This document shows, in pieces, positions 1-10,046 of a stretch of DNA of 64,000 nt. The DNA is from Pseudophaeomoniella oleicola. Taxonomy: Eukaryota > Ascomycota > Eurotiomycetes > Phaeomoniellales > Phaeomoniellaceae. The position numbers were made by a program, and so were the translations under genes. The stretch spans positions 428,387 to 492,386 of the forward strand of contig QWDQ01000015.1 of assembly GCA_003868215.1 (NCBI GenBank). The letters run 5' to 3'. Each line of letters starts with the position of its first letter. The first letter of the stretch is position 1. The notes under the pieces were generated by a model, which saw only the letters and a list, made by a program, of their open reading frames with translations, had not been told where the DNA came from and did not search any database.

Positions 1-379
1 GGAGGGAGAGGCGAAGTAGGCGGATTGTGATTGGAAAGAATAACATTGTCCCAGAAAAACCAAAAAAAAAAGGAACAAAGAATTGAGAGGAAGGATGGAA
101 GGTGTCTTCTGCATCTATGGTTTCTCGTCAGGACGAGACGTAGGCCAGTGTATCATAAGATAATCGGCGATGAGAAGGCGAAGCGTCCAGAACATCTGAG
201 GAGGTAGACTTACCTACCAGTCGATGTACAAGGGCAGAACATACCCATGTCTAATATGTACATACATACATCCAGTTTTAAAAAGAGAGATAATATTATC
301 ATTACCTATGAATACGTCCATATATACACCCGTGCTTACAAAAGAACTCCAATCCCATGCTCGCCCTTTGATGTGAACT
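1..379. other. No gene seen; 3' flank of the enoyl-CoA hydratase gene
   Basis: Only short frames without recognisable protein features occur here. The stretch holds an A-run near 62-73 and AT-rich sequence at 240-330, consistent with the 3' untranslated region and terminator of the minus-strand gene that ends at 380. Confidence 0.5.
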
Positions 380-1282
380 TCACAATTTACTATCCCTCCA
401 CTTTGGTTCCCGTTTCTCAATAAACGCCTTGACTCCCTCCCTCAGATTCTCGCCCTCGTTCAATTTCCTCCCGTACTGCTCGACGAGTAGCCGCGAGCCT
501 TCTTCGGCCCCTATCCCCTCCCACCCCAGGTTGATTCCAGCCTTCGTCACAATCACGGCGTCCGGACTGTTCGACGCGATCTCTTTTGCAATGGCCAGAG
601 CCTTTTGGGTGAGTTTTCGGTTCAAAATCATGCTCGACACCGCCGCATTGTCGTTGTTGGCACTGCTGTCTTGCTCTTTCTCGTCTCTGTCGTCGACGAG
701 CTGAGATACGATGCCCCATCGTTCTGCTTCGGGAGCGGAGAGTATTCTTCCCGTCAGGCCCATCTCCATGGCTCTGGCCCTGCCGACAGACCGTATCAAC
801 CTTGGAAGTGCACCCGCAATGGCTACTACACCTCTCTTGACTTCGGGAAGTGCAAACCTTGCTCTGACACTGGCAATTGCAATGTCCGCATTGGACACCA
901 TCTCCATACCACCTCCAAACGCTATACCATTTATCGCCAGAATGACGGGTTTCTTTCCCGTTCGCCGCGATACACCACCAAATCCGCTTGACGGGAATAC
1001 CTTTGACATCCTATCGGATTGAGCATCTGAGCTCTGATTTGAAGTGTCCCATTCTTTCAGATCAGCACCGGCACAGAATGCTCTCCCCCGACCTGTGATT
1101 ATGGCGCAACGCAGCGAAGGTTGTGTATCATACCATTCAAGAAGATCATGGAGCTCCCAGTGACCTGCGGTGTCGATTGCATTGAGTGCCTTTGGTCTGT
1201 TGAGGATGATGAGGAGAATCTGAGGTGTTGGGAAGTTGACAATGAGGGTTCGAACTGTTGGTATCGGTGTTGTTTTGGCCAT
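380..1282 (-). CDS. Peroxisomal enoyl-CoA hydratase/isomerase family protein
   Basis: Single-exon gene of 300 aa in the crotonase superfamily, which hydrates or isomerises enoyl-CoA thioesters. Seen: the oxyanion-hole segments AFCAGADLKEW (about residues 68-78) and NGIAFGGGMEM (about 118-128). Two acidic residues, E127 and E147, are spaced 20 apart like the two catalytic glutamates of mitochondrial enoyl-CoA hydratase. The C-terminus is S-K-L, the canonical PTS1 peroxisome import signal, so a role in peroxisomal beta-oxidation or a related acyl-CoA pathway is likely. The chosen start (ATG at 1280-1282) begins just before the conserved fold. The frame stays open upstream to 1432, and a start there would add 50 residues that do not look like part of the domain. 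The substrate cannot be told from sequence. It shares a divergent intergenic region with the gene at 1664. Confidence 0.88.
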   Translation of the reverse strand: MAKTTPIPTVRTLIVNFPTPQILLIILNRPKALNAIDTAGHWELHDLLEWYDTQPSLRCAIITGRGRAFCAGADLKEWDTSNQSSDAQSDRMSKVFPSSGFGGVSRRTGKKPVILAINGIAFGGGMEMVSNADIAIASVRARFALPEVKRGVVAIAGALPRLIRSVGRARAMEMGLTGRILSAPEAERWGIVSQLVDDRDEKEQDSSANNDNAAVSSMILNRKLTQKALAIAKEIASNSPDAVIVTKAGINLGWEGIGAEEGSRLLVEQYGRKLNEGENLREGVKAFIEKREPKWRDSKL

Positions 1283-1663
1283 ACTTGCGCAACTGGAAGA
1301 ACTTTTCGCGCCGAGATTTGGACAAGGTATTTGAAGAAGGCAACTGTCGGTGACAGAAGGCCTTTGGTAGTCGAGGTAAGAGCTGTCCAGTATCCCCGTT
1401 GAACCTCGTACATGACGGTACCTCGGTGTCAAGATGTGGGGAGAAGCCGAGGTCCAGGCAAGTCGAGTTGTGGGGAATGATACCGGCGATCACGTCAAAA
1501 AAGCGAACGAGGTACCGAGATCAGAGGAACAATCCACGATCTTTAGACGCCGGTGAAGACGGGCAGAAGCTGCAGGTTCCGCGATGAATATGGCAGACTA
1601 TTATTATGGATGAGACCAGAAGTCTATGGCTTGGGTTTATCAATATGACCTGTGACAAGGACA
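1283..1663. promoter_or_regulatory. Shared divergent promoter region
   Basis: About 380 bases separate the start codons of the enoyl-CoA hydratase (minus) and the OB-fold-like gene (plus), so the two likely share promoter sequence. No specific factor site was identified. If the hydratase starts at its upstream ATG, the shared region shrinks to about 230 bases. Confidence 0.45.
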
Positions 1664-2764
1664 ATGAGTCGAAGAATAGTGCTGTTGGGAGCTCCACTGT
1701 CAAGTAACTTGCACTGGAGTGAAAGCGACTTGTTGACTGACGATGAACTTGAACAATTTATATCACGGAAGCCCAATGCAACTGGGAAATACGCACAATG
1801 GAGGCAGTTGCGACTGCCGGCAGAGCAGCTGAGAGCCTCATTTCTTCAGCCAACAGCAGACCGGGATTACATCCAGAGTGCATCCTCAGGCGATCCGGCC
1901 TTCTTCAGGACGGCAGACGTCGCTTCTGCCCTTCTACCAGAGGGTCTAGGGTCAGGACAAAGCTCTAGTTTCCTTGCGAACGTCGATAGCTCAGAAGATG
2001 TCCTATCGGAATTCTATGATCATTCATTCTCATTACACGCGGGCACGACATCCTCTCAGCCAAGTGCAGTCAGTGAAGACGTGGTCGAAGCTCAGGCCGT
2101 GACAGAACCCGGTGAAGGACCGGATTCGATTGCACCTCCCCTGGTAGGTCATCTATCGGATCTGGAGGACATTCCCAGCGCAAAGTATCTCACATCCATC
2201 ATCCCTCAAACGGTGACAGTGAACCTGATTGTCGGTGTCATGTCATTACCGGCTCCACGGACCGTTACCACCGGCCGTCGCTGGGGTAAGGAAAAGCTCA
2301 CCGAACTTGTGGAGATTCTCGTCGGGGATGAAACCAGGGCTGGCTTTGGGGTCACTCTATGGTTTTCAGACCGGTCAGATGGCTGCGAAATGCGGAAAAG
2401 AATCCGACATCTTCGTCTGCGAGACATCGTCCTGTTCCGCAACGTGGCTCTCAGCACTTTCCGAGACAAAGTGTATGGGCAGAGCTTGCGTCGTGGTATC
2501 ACCAAAGTGGATCTACTGTATGGGCGGAACGACAACAATGAGGATGGTCCGAGAGGGGTGTATTCCGCAAGGGATGTCGATTCGAATATGCAAACGGCAA
2601 AAGTTGATCCACAGTTGATGAAGGTGCGTCAAGTGCGAGATTGGATGGAGCATTTTCTCGGCGACACATCTTATCGGCGGGAGGCACATCCATCTTCATT
2701 GTTCGGAGGGCAAGCAGCGAGGGAGGACGTAAGGAAGCGCTTGCTCCCGCCTGACACCCCCTAG
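1664..2764 (+). CDS. Conserved-looking protein with an OB-fold-like domain, function unknown
   Basis: Single exon, 366 aa, starting at the first ATG after an in-frame stop at 1646. The N-terminal half (to about residue 170) is acidic, Ser-rich and probably disordered. Residues about 176-290 read like an OB fold: alternating beta segments (TVTVNLIVGVMS, ELVEILVGDET, GFGVTLWF), then a segment built like the L-R-x-x-D-I-V-L-F-R-N-V core seen in single-stranded-nucleic-acid-binding OB domains, then KVYGQSLRRG and KVDLLYG. That assignment is inference from the strand pattern; I do not recognise a named family. A role in telomere, replication or repair complexes would fit an OB fold but nothing here proves it. 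It is divergent from the peroxisomal hydratase gene. Confidence 0.7.
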   Translation: MSRRIVLLGAPLSSNLHWSESDLLTDDELEQFISRKPNATGKYAQWRQLRLPAEQLRASFLQPTADRDYIQSASSGDPAFFRTADVASALLPEGLGSGQSSSFLANVDSSEDVLSEFYDHSFSLHAGTTSSQPSAVSEDVVEAQAVTEPGEGPDSIAPPLVGHLSDLEDIPSAKYLTSIIPQTVTVNLIVGVMSLPAPRTVTTGRRWGKEKLTELVEILVGDETRAGFGVTLWFSDRSDGCEMRKRIRHLRLRDIVLFRNVALSTFRDKVYGQSLRRGITKVDLLYGRNDNNEDGPRGVYSARDVDSNMQTAKVDPQLMKVRQVRDWMEHFLGDTSYRREAHPSSLFGGQAAREDVRKRLLPPDTP

Positions 2765-3938
2765 GAATATGGCAAATCATGTACTGTACATACTACCATC
2801 AATCTGTAACGTTGACAGGTCATTCGGTATGCAGGTGCAATGTGTAGTGTCAAATCGAACCGTCGAGCCCATCTTGCCTTGCCGTGTCACATATGTAATT
2901 TATCAACAGGAATGCATAGCCCCTTCCAGACTATCTTCCGTTTCCGATGACATTGTTCGTATCAAATTTTCCACGGCCATGCGCAAAAGAACACACGAGA
3001 TTTTGACCAGGAATGTCACGTTAGCCTGGATGGCAAATACGATGGCTCGTAAGTTCCGGATGCCAGGTCTACTATTATGTCTGCTCAGCATAAGATAAGG
3101 TCCAACGAGAATGACAGAAATAATTATTAACTTGCAGGATGCTTTGCATTGTCTCATCCAAACTCGTGTCGCTGGTGCTTATTTTAGGACAACCGTTGCG
3201 TGGTCAGATCAGCTGGACAGTCCGGAAACGAGAAAGCAGACCACAGTCGAGAGAACACATAAGTTACCGGCTCAATTCCCGGGCATTGGTTTTAACTGTA
3301 AGGAGTATTTCAGGGGTGGCGGAAGGGGGGGAGAAGGGTAGCGCGGAGGCCTGGAAGCTAAGGCAAACCCCTAGTACTGCGTAGTCTCAGAGATAGGTAC
3401 GTATCACCAGCCAGGAACTCGTATCGTGTCGTACTGGGGTTCTTGTGTCGGTGGCTATGATATTACACACATATGCCTCAGATAGGCAAGCTTCAGTTGA
3501 GCTCATTTAACTGCACAGAGCGTAGGTATGATCTCGACCATACTTGACCACACCCGAGTTTCCCCTCAGGTCAGAGAAGATCCTCCAGGGGCAGCAAGGT
3601 ATAGTTCTGGTAATGTGTGGTCTTAATCTATCCCAAAACAACAGGTCCCTTTAACTGCGGCAGAGCAGAATGGGGTCGTTATGGAGATCAACCGCTAAAG
3701 GTAAGGTAGATTGAAACTGTATTTCTATCTATTTCCTCCGAACTGCAGGTGATCAAGGACGAGATATGAAGTCGACCGTGCTGTAATTGATGTAATTATG
3801 TATCTATTGTCTGAGTCGAAGTCATTAAGTTACAGTTAAATCATGCAGAATTGATGTTACTTTGTATTAGAGTGTGTAGGTAGGTACTTTGGGGTAGAGC
3901 AAAATGATATTGAAATCTGCCTACACTGTTGAGGACTG

Positions 3939-3950
3939 TACTACGTAGTA
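3939..3950. repeat. TACTACGTAGTA palindrome, copy 1
   Basis: Exact 12-base inverted repeat (its own reverse complement), about 760 bases upstream of the GDP-mannose pyrophosphorylase start. Flanks differ from those of the other copies. Confidence 0.9.
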
Positions 3951-4177
3951 AATGTTTCGTTTCGCTTGTGTCTGTCCTTTGATTGGGAAACTCCACTCTG
4001 AGGCTGTCAATCACCTGTCATGAATTGATTGAGTTGAGTTGAAGGGACGATGTTGTGCTAGTTGATTAGTTGTATACTGTAATATCTCCGGAGTAGGTAA
4101 CGTGTGCCTCGAGGGCTACGGGTATTCGAAAGGGATGCTTTTAATAGCTGCCCATCAAAATCATCGCCATCTCATCT

Positions 4178-4189
4178 TACTACGTAGTA
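4178..4189. repeat. TACTACGTAGTA palindrome, copy 2
   Basis: Exact copy 239 bases after copy 1, in the same promoter-proximal region. Confidence 0.9.
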
Positions 4190-4260
4190 CTGTAAGTTGT
4201 TGCACGAGTGGAACCTCAGAATTGGACACGCAGTCCTTTTCCGTTTTGCAATACCAATTC

Positions 4261-4305
4261 AACACAACACAACACAACACAACACAACACAGCACAGCAC
4301 AGCAC
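4261..4305. repeat. Pentanucleotide microsatellite (AACAC)6 (AGCAC)3
   Basis: Six AACAC units are followed directly by three AGCAC units, about 410 bases upstream of the GDP-mannose pyrophosphorylase start codon. Confidence 0.95.
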
Positions 4306-4712
4306 AACCTCAGGAATTCAAGCTTAGTTGTAACGTTAATTAAGTCAAGGGCGACACATCCTCGACTACACTACGCCTTACTGCCCCGTTCCTTGCCGCA
4401 GTCCAATAACAATTACACTCCCTAGGACAGACAACCACCACACACACCAAGACCCCTTGTTTCCCGTCACTATACCTTTTGCGCCAACACCGAGCAAAGG
4501 GGAAAAAAGTATTAGAACAACCTGTTCCCACCCATCCCAGTCTTCAATTGAATTGAACTGGATCTGACTGAACATCTTCCCGTGTATTGCTGTCGACCAA
4601 CTCATTGGGCTATATCAGCTTCCCTGTCACCTTCGTTTGGTTCTTGCTTTACCCCTCTCGACACCTTACACCCCCTTCTTTTTATCAACTACAACGACAC
4701 TCATTATTCAAG

Positions 4713-6073
4713 ATGAAAGGTAAGACAAGCTGCAATGCGCATACAAGATCAATGTACTAATTGCCCATGGCAGCTCTCATTCTTGTCGGAGGGTTTGGAA
4801 CCCGTCTACGACCTCTGGTGGGTAGTCCCTCGATGTGTTGCCCATCGCCTTGCAACCTTGTCTCCAGCAGCAAGAATATTGCGCAGCACCGGAAATCAGT
4901 CATACTGACTTCAACACTAGACTCTCACCCTCCCGAAGCCATTGGTTGAATTTGCGAACCGACCAATGATTCTCCACCAAGTGGAAGCTCTCGCCGCAGC
5001 TGGTGTCACCGACATCGTTCTCGCGGTCAACTACAGACCAGATGTCATGACGAAGGCCCTGAAGAAGGTTAGTGTGCATGGTATGGGACCCAATGCAGAA
5101 TACTAATTCTCCTGTTATAGTACGAGGAGAAATATAATGTCCGCATCGAGTTCTCAGTCGAATCCGAACCCTTGGGTACCGCAGGCCCTCTCAAGCTCGC
5201 CGAGAAGATCCTCGGGAAAGACGACACCCCATTCTTTGTCCTCAACTCAGACGTCATCTGCGACTATCCCTTCAAGGAACTTGCCGAGTTCCACACGGCG
5301 CATGGTGATGAGGGTACGATCGTGGTCACCAAGGTGGAAGAACCCTCAAAGTATGGTGTCGTCGTACATAAGCAAGGACATAAATCAAAGATCGACCGTT
5401 TCGTGGAGAAGCCAGTCGAATTCGTCGGTAACCGAATCAATGCGGGTATCTACATTTTCAACCCAAGTGTGTTGAAGAGAATCGAACTTCGACCGACCTC
5501 AATTGAACAGGAAACCTTCCCCGCCATTGTCAAAGATGGACTCCTCCACTCATTCGACCTCGAGGGTTACTGGATGGACGTTGGTCAACCCAAGGATTTC
5601 TTGAGCGGTACTTGCCTGTATCTCTCCTCCCTCGCCAAGCGCAACCCCAAGGCACTCATGTCCTCCTCCGAATCATACGTCTATGGCGGCAACGTTCTCG
5701 TTGATCCCAGTGCGAAGATTGGCAAGAACTGCCGCATCGGCCCTAATGTCACAGTTGGACCAAATGTCGTTATCGGGGACGGTGTCAGAATACAACGCTC
5801 TGTCATCCTCGAAAATAGCAAGATTAAGGACCATGCTTGGGTCAAGAGCACAATTGTTGGGTGGAACAGCACGGTCGGCCGATGGGCTCGTCTGGAGAAT
5901 GTTACCGTGTTGGGTGATGATGTTACGATTGCCGACGAAGTTTATGTCAACGGTGGAAGTGTTCTGCCACACAAATCTATTAAGGCTAATGTCGATGGTA
6001 AGTTTTACTGGCATCCTCATGACCGGGCGCACGCTAACCGTCATCACCTACAGTGCCATCCATTATCATGTAA
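4713..6073 (+). CDS. mpg1: Mannose-1-phosphate guanylyltransferase (GDP-mannose pyrophosphorylase)
   Basis: Makes GDP-mannose from GTP and mannose-1-phosphate in the cytosol, the mannosyl donor for glycosylation, GPI anchors and cell-wall mannan. Five exons: 4713-4719, 4774-4817, 4921-5067, 5121-5997 and 6054-6073; together 364 aa, the usual family length. The first exon is only 7 nt. Seen: the nucleotidyltransferase signature [11 protein letters not shown] at about residues 8-18, D-R-F-V-E-K-P (sugar-phosphate binding), N-A-G-I-Y-I-F, and a C-terminal left-handed beta-helix of hexapeptide repeats (about 245-350: [13 protein letters not shown], then GDGVRI and so on). The last 20-nt exon supplies the family's terminal P-S-I-I-M; without it the frame runs on into a false 150-residue tail. 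The gene follows a pyrimidine-rich leader. Confidence 0.96.
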
Positions 6074-6695
6074 AAAGAGGCATGAAATTCCAAGGCTACT
6101 GGAGAGTCTTCGTGTAACCGTCTACTCTTTTGTTTTATTTTTTGATCAGCATTTTGGGGCTCATGGCGTGTCGTCTATTTTATTTGTTCTCGAGAGATGT
6201 TCCTGTTCTATATCACGTCTCATCGTCGTCGGTTCAATGCATGCACTTGTCGGATGGTGTGAACGTTTTGGGGAGGGGATGAAAGGCGTTTTATTACTGT
6301 GGAAGAGAAAAAGTAAAAGTCCACGTCCCCAACCAAAAATTATACATACTTTTACATCTCAGCTTTCTGATGGGAAGTTGGTCGGGACTTGTTTTCGCAT
6401 AATTACTGTACCTACTTACCTTATGTTGATGAAAGGAAAGAGATGGAAAAGGGAAGTGAGTGAAACGAGCGAGATGATAGCGATATCCTCCCCTATCCTA
6501 TCCCAACCAATCAATCAAATCAATTAAAAGATATTGAAAAGGCTATTTGTTATTACTACGACTACTCATACAAAAGTAGATAGAAATCGGGATAATTACG
6601 TCGTTTTCTCTTTTCTTCTTGTTCTTTTCTTCCTTCCTCTTGTTCCTTTTTTCTTCCCTCCTTTCTGCATTTCGTGTCTTATCATCTATCGTCGT

Positions 6696-6718
6696 GAGAG
6701 AGAGAGAGAGAGAGAGAG
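6696..6718. repeat. (GA)n dinucleotide microsatellite
   Basis: Uninterrupted GA repeat of about 11 units in the mpg1-ADA2 convergent intergenic region. Confidence 0.95.
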
Positions 6719-6771
6719 TCTTCTGTCTGTGAAAGAAAAAGAAATATTTTTTCTGAAATTCGGGGTCGGGG

Positions 6772-6795
6772 TTTGGATTTGGATTTGGATTTGGA
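6772..6795. repeat. (TTTGGA)4 hexanucleotide repeat
   Basis: Four tandem TTTGGA units, about 55 bases after the GA microsatellite. Confidence 0.9.
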
Positions 6796-7267
6796 AAGGC
6801 AGCAAGCAAAGCAAGCAAGCATAGGTAACTTGATTGCCTAGGTACACACACACATCGTCATTATCATATTTGATGGCTAGCAATAATGAGGTATGATATG
6901 ACGAATATAATGATGATGATGATGATGAGTAATGATACTATTATATATACCTATATATATGTAAGTCCAGACATTTCAATTTCATTCATCGTATAGTCCG
7001 CGCGGAAAAAAGGGGAAAAACCCACTGAGTGCGTGCCCCCTTTTTGGGGCCCCATCCTCCATCCATCCCTCAGCCCATGAATATGTACCTAGGTAGGCAA
7101 AAGCAAGCAAGCACATGTACATGCAGACACACACTCAAGACTCCTACAACAACTCCGCTCACCCTCCCTCCCCATCCTTCCTGCCCATTGTCAGCGCCGG
7201 TGGGAAATAGAAAACGAAAACCGTCCCGCAAAAGAACAAAGATCCAGAGATCTTGGCAAGAACAAGA

Positions 7268-8963
7268 TCAAACCTTCCCATTCCCAATCCACCCGCTATG
7301 CACCAAAAAGTCATGTAACCGATTCGCCTTGTTCACGTCGATCTTGCACATCGCCCTGACATCCTTCCGGCGCAAGCCACCGCCTTGCTTCATGGCCTCC
7401 TTGATCAGCGACTCCTTGAGCACGAGGTAGGCTTTGGGTTTGAGGTGGCAGACGTTGCAGAGCTGAATCTCTTCGGGGGAGAGGAGTTGCAGGTCGGCGG
7501 ACAAAGAGGGGTTGGCGGAGAGGTTCCAGGGGGTGCTGCCGTTGAGGGGGGGGACGGTGTATTTTTGTTTGATCGGGAGGGAGGAGACGGGGGAGGGAGG
7601 GGAGAGGCCGGTCGTTGTATTGTTGTTAGAAGTGGCGGTGGCGGTGGGGTTGGTCGTGTCCGTTTCGGCGAAGAGTTTGTCAAAGTCGTTGAGGATTTGA
7701 GGGGCTTCATCGGCAGAGTTGGCAGTTGGGTTGGTGGTAGGTTTCTGGAAGCGGAGAGGAAGTTCCGGGGCGGTGAATTTGACGGCTTCGGATTGCACTT
7801 CTGGGTCTTCTTTCTTGCTTGGTTTGCCGCGGATGGAGGAGGCGAGGCGATCAAACTGACCCTGTGGGACAGCTCGTTGGGCACGAACTGCCTTTTCGGT
7901 CTCGTATTTCTCGCCATGTTTGAGATCGGGTATGCCCATCTGTTTCCATTCTTGAAGTTGCCCGATGGCCAGTCGGAGATTATGTTCATAGACGAGATCC
8001 TTGCAGAATGCCTCGAAGTCGGCGCGGTTCATCATACGCGCAAATGGCTTGGCTTTGTTGAGCAATTCCCGTTCTTCTTTGGTACGTTTCTTGTCAAGAG
8101 CAGCATTCTTCCGGTAGTCGAGAAGGTTGTGTTCGAAGATCACCTTTTTGCGTTCCACGCGAGTTCCGAGTCGAGAGTTGTAGATGTCAAATATGGTCAT
8201 TTTGAGGGCCGTCTCCTCGTCCATTTGACCATTAGCATCAAGGCCGTCTCCTGGCTCGAATTGCATGTGCTGGACCGCCTCCTCGGCTTCGTTGGCAAAC
8301 TCTGTCTCGAATTCGAGACGACCTGGCATATACCCTTGAACTTCATGACATGCTGGCACGGATGCCGTTGGCTTCTGCTTAGGCGTTGCCGGAGGGAGAT
8401 TCTTGGCGACTTCTTTGCGTTCCTCGATCCGACGCTTCTTACGTGCCTGAAATTCATCCTTGGGGATCCGCTCCGATAAACTCGTATCTTTCGGGTCCGC
8501 CAGCTCGGGCAATGGAAACTTGCTACTGTTGATATATGTATCGGTATAGTGGTCCCTGACTTCATCCTTGGTCCGATAACCACCGATATGATCTGCGATA
8601 TCAGCCCATGATCCTAAGCCGTAAATTTTGGCTCCTTCGAGAAGCAACAATTCTTCGTCTGCACCCCAATCATCGGTATAGATAGGGAAAGAGTTCTGCT
8701 CCACCACGTGGAAGCGATGTGTACGCGGGTCATGATTCTTGGTCGACTTCCCTTCACCGAAGCACGGCACACAGAGATCGTACTCGTTACAGGTCGGGTC
8801 GGCGCATGATATGCGAACCTGTTCAATTGTTAGCATGGTTAAAATAGATCAGATTGGTATGCGCCCGTACTGTCGACGTTATGTCCACTGAGCAAACATC
8901 ACAATGATACTTCGTCCCCCCTTCAGTTCCCCTTCCAGCAGTCTTCTTCCTAATGACACCCAT
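7268..8963 (-). CDS. ada2: SAGA/ADA transcriptional adaptor Ada2
   Basis: Adaptor subunit that couples the Gcn5 histone acetyltransferase to the SAGA and ADA complexes in the nucleus. Two exons on the minus strand: 8963-8871 and 8818-7268, with a 52-nt intron splitting the ZZ zinc finger; 547 aa. Seen: a ZZ finger at about residues 20-65 (C21-x2-C24, C36-x4-C41, C47-x2-C50, then H-D-P-R-T-H-R-F-H), a SANT/Myb domain at about 77-122 ([12 protein letters not shown]), a basic linker (K-K-R-R-I-E-E-R-K), a low-complexity Asn/Thr stretch and a C-terminal SWIRM domain (about 465-547). The start MGVIRKK is the expected family N-terminus. However, the frame continues open upstream and contains another in-frame ATG at 9299-9297 (see findings). 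Confidence 0.95.
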
Positions 8964-10046
8964 TGATTGCTCTATCCTCTCATCCTCTGCCTCCTCGGAA
9001 TCGGTACTCTGGTAATCCCAATAATCGGGAGTATTTTGGACGATATCCTTATCGCTATCCCTTCCAATGGATAGATCCCTATAGATCGCGGAGCCCCAGG
9101 TTCGATGTCGCGTCGACTTCCGGCACGAACGTTGTGGGCGCTTCCGAAAGCCTTGGCCTAGTTCAAATGGATGGTCGCTAACGCCAGGCGAATGTGACAG
9201 CACATGATAATCGGCATCGTCGTTTCTTTCATCGTCGTCGGCTCGGAAATGCGCATTACGCCGCCCCGGCTTCCTTGACTCGGTAAGTCTTGGCGCCATC
9301 TCTGATTGGATGAATATGATAAGGTAATGTTGACTCAGCCACTTTATGTACCTTTGGTGCGTAGCCACGGACGACCCCTCGGCCGCTGATGGCTTAGCCC
9401 TTTTGAAGTTAGTAAACGAGTTGCTTACCCCCCGAGAACGCTTCAGGTAAGACCTTAGCTGGAGACTGCGCAGCAAAACCCCTAAACGGTACCGATGCTT
9501 AGGCTTGCTGCAGTGGGACACCCCTCCCCTGAGACCATTACCCTCACCCACTATCCCCCCTTTAGCCCTTGGAGACAATGCTGTTGCGGCGCCCCCCTTA
9601 ATTCCGCACCTAGAAGTGAGACTGCAATTGTAATCTCCAAACGGGCTCTGATCGCCCCGCCTCTTCTTCAAGTCGATTGACCGCAGCTTGTTATGAACGC
9701 TTTGTGATCCTTCAATTATTCTTCAACCACCGCTTCTTCTTTGAAATCGACAAAGTGTGTTCTCTTGAGGCCTCTGAGGTTATGCCAAAGTGAGACTCCC
9801 GCACTGAACTGAATCACTGAGGTGGTGCGAATCTTGAGAATCATCCCGAGGTCACTTCGGGGCCAAAGCGACTTCATCCAAAGTGCGGTTTCTTGGAATT
9901 TGCGAACGGACTGACAGCAAGAGGACGTGGTCTTTTCTATCTCTGGACAACAGTCATTGAACATTTCCAAGTGAAGTGCACTGCAAGCGCCAGAGCTGGA
10001 CTCTAGGCCATCAAAAGATACAACACTCTACTGTCCTGGAGACACC
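8964..10046. other. Divergent region between ADA2 and the SCH9-type kinase
   Basis: No independent gene recognised. The minus-strand frame leading into ADA2 is open through 9671 and may be untranslated leader or an alternative N-terminus. The rest presumably carries the two divergent promoters. Confidence 0.4.

Larger units (their letters stand above)
2765..4712. other. Long intergenic region upstream of the GDP-mannose pyrophosphorylase gene
   Basis: No credible gene. It holds two exact copies of the TACTACGTAGTA palindrome, a pentanucleotide repeat at 4261-4305, and a pyrimidine-rich leader at 4600-4700 just before the start codon, typical of strongly expressed fungal genes. The first 200 bases are the 3' flank of the OB-fold-like gene. 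Confidence 0.5.
6074..7267. other. Convergent intergenic region with several microsatellites
   Basis: Lies between the 3' ends of mpg1 (plus) and ADA2 (minus). No gene seen. Besides the repeats listed separately it has a run of ATG/TGA trinucleotides at about 6909-6927 and a TACCTAGGTA palindrome at 7086-7095. It should contain both genes' 3' untranslated regions and polyadenylation sites. Confidence 0.5.

Noticed and set aside
7385-8479. Long plus-strand open frame of 364 codons
   Set aside because: It lies entirely antisense to the well-supported ADA2 coding region and shows no domain; its length follows from the codon bias of the opposite strand.
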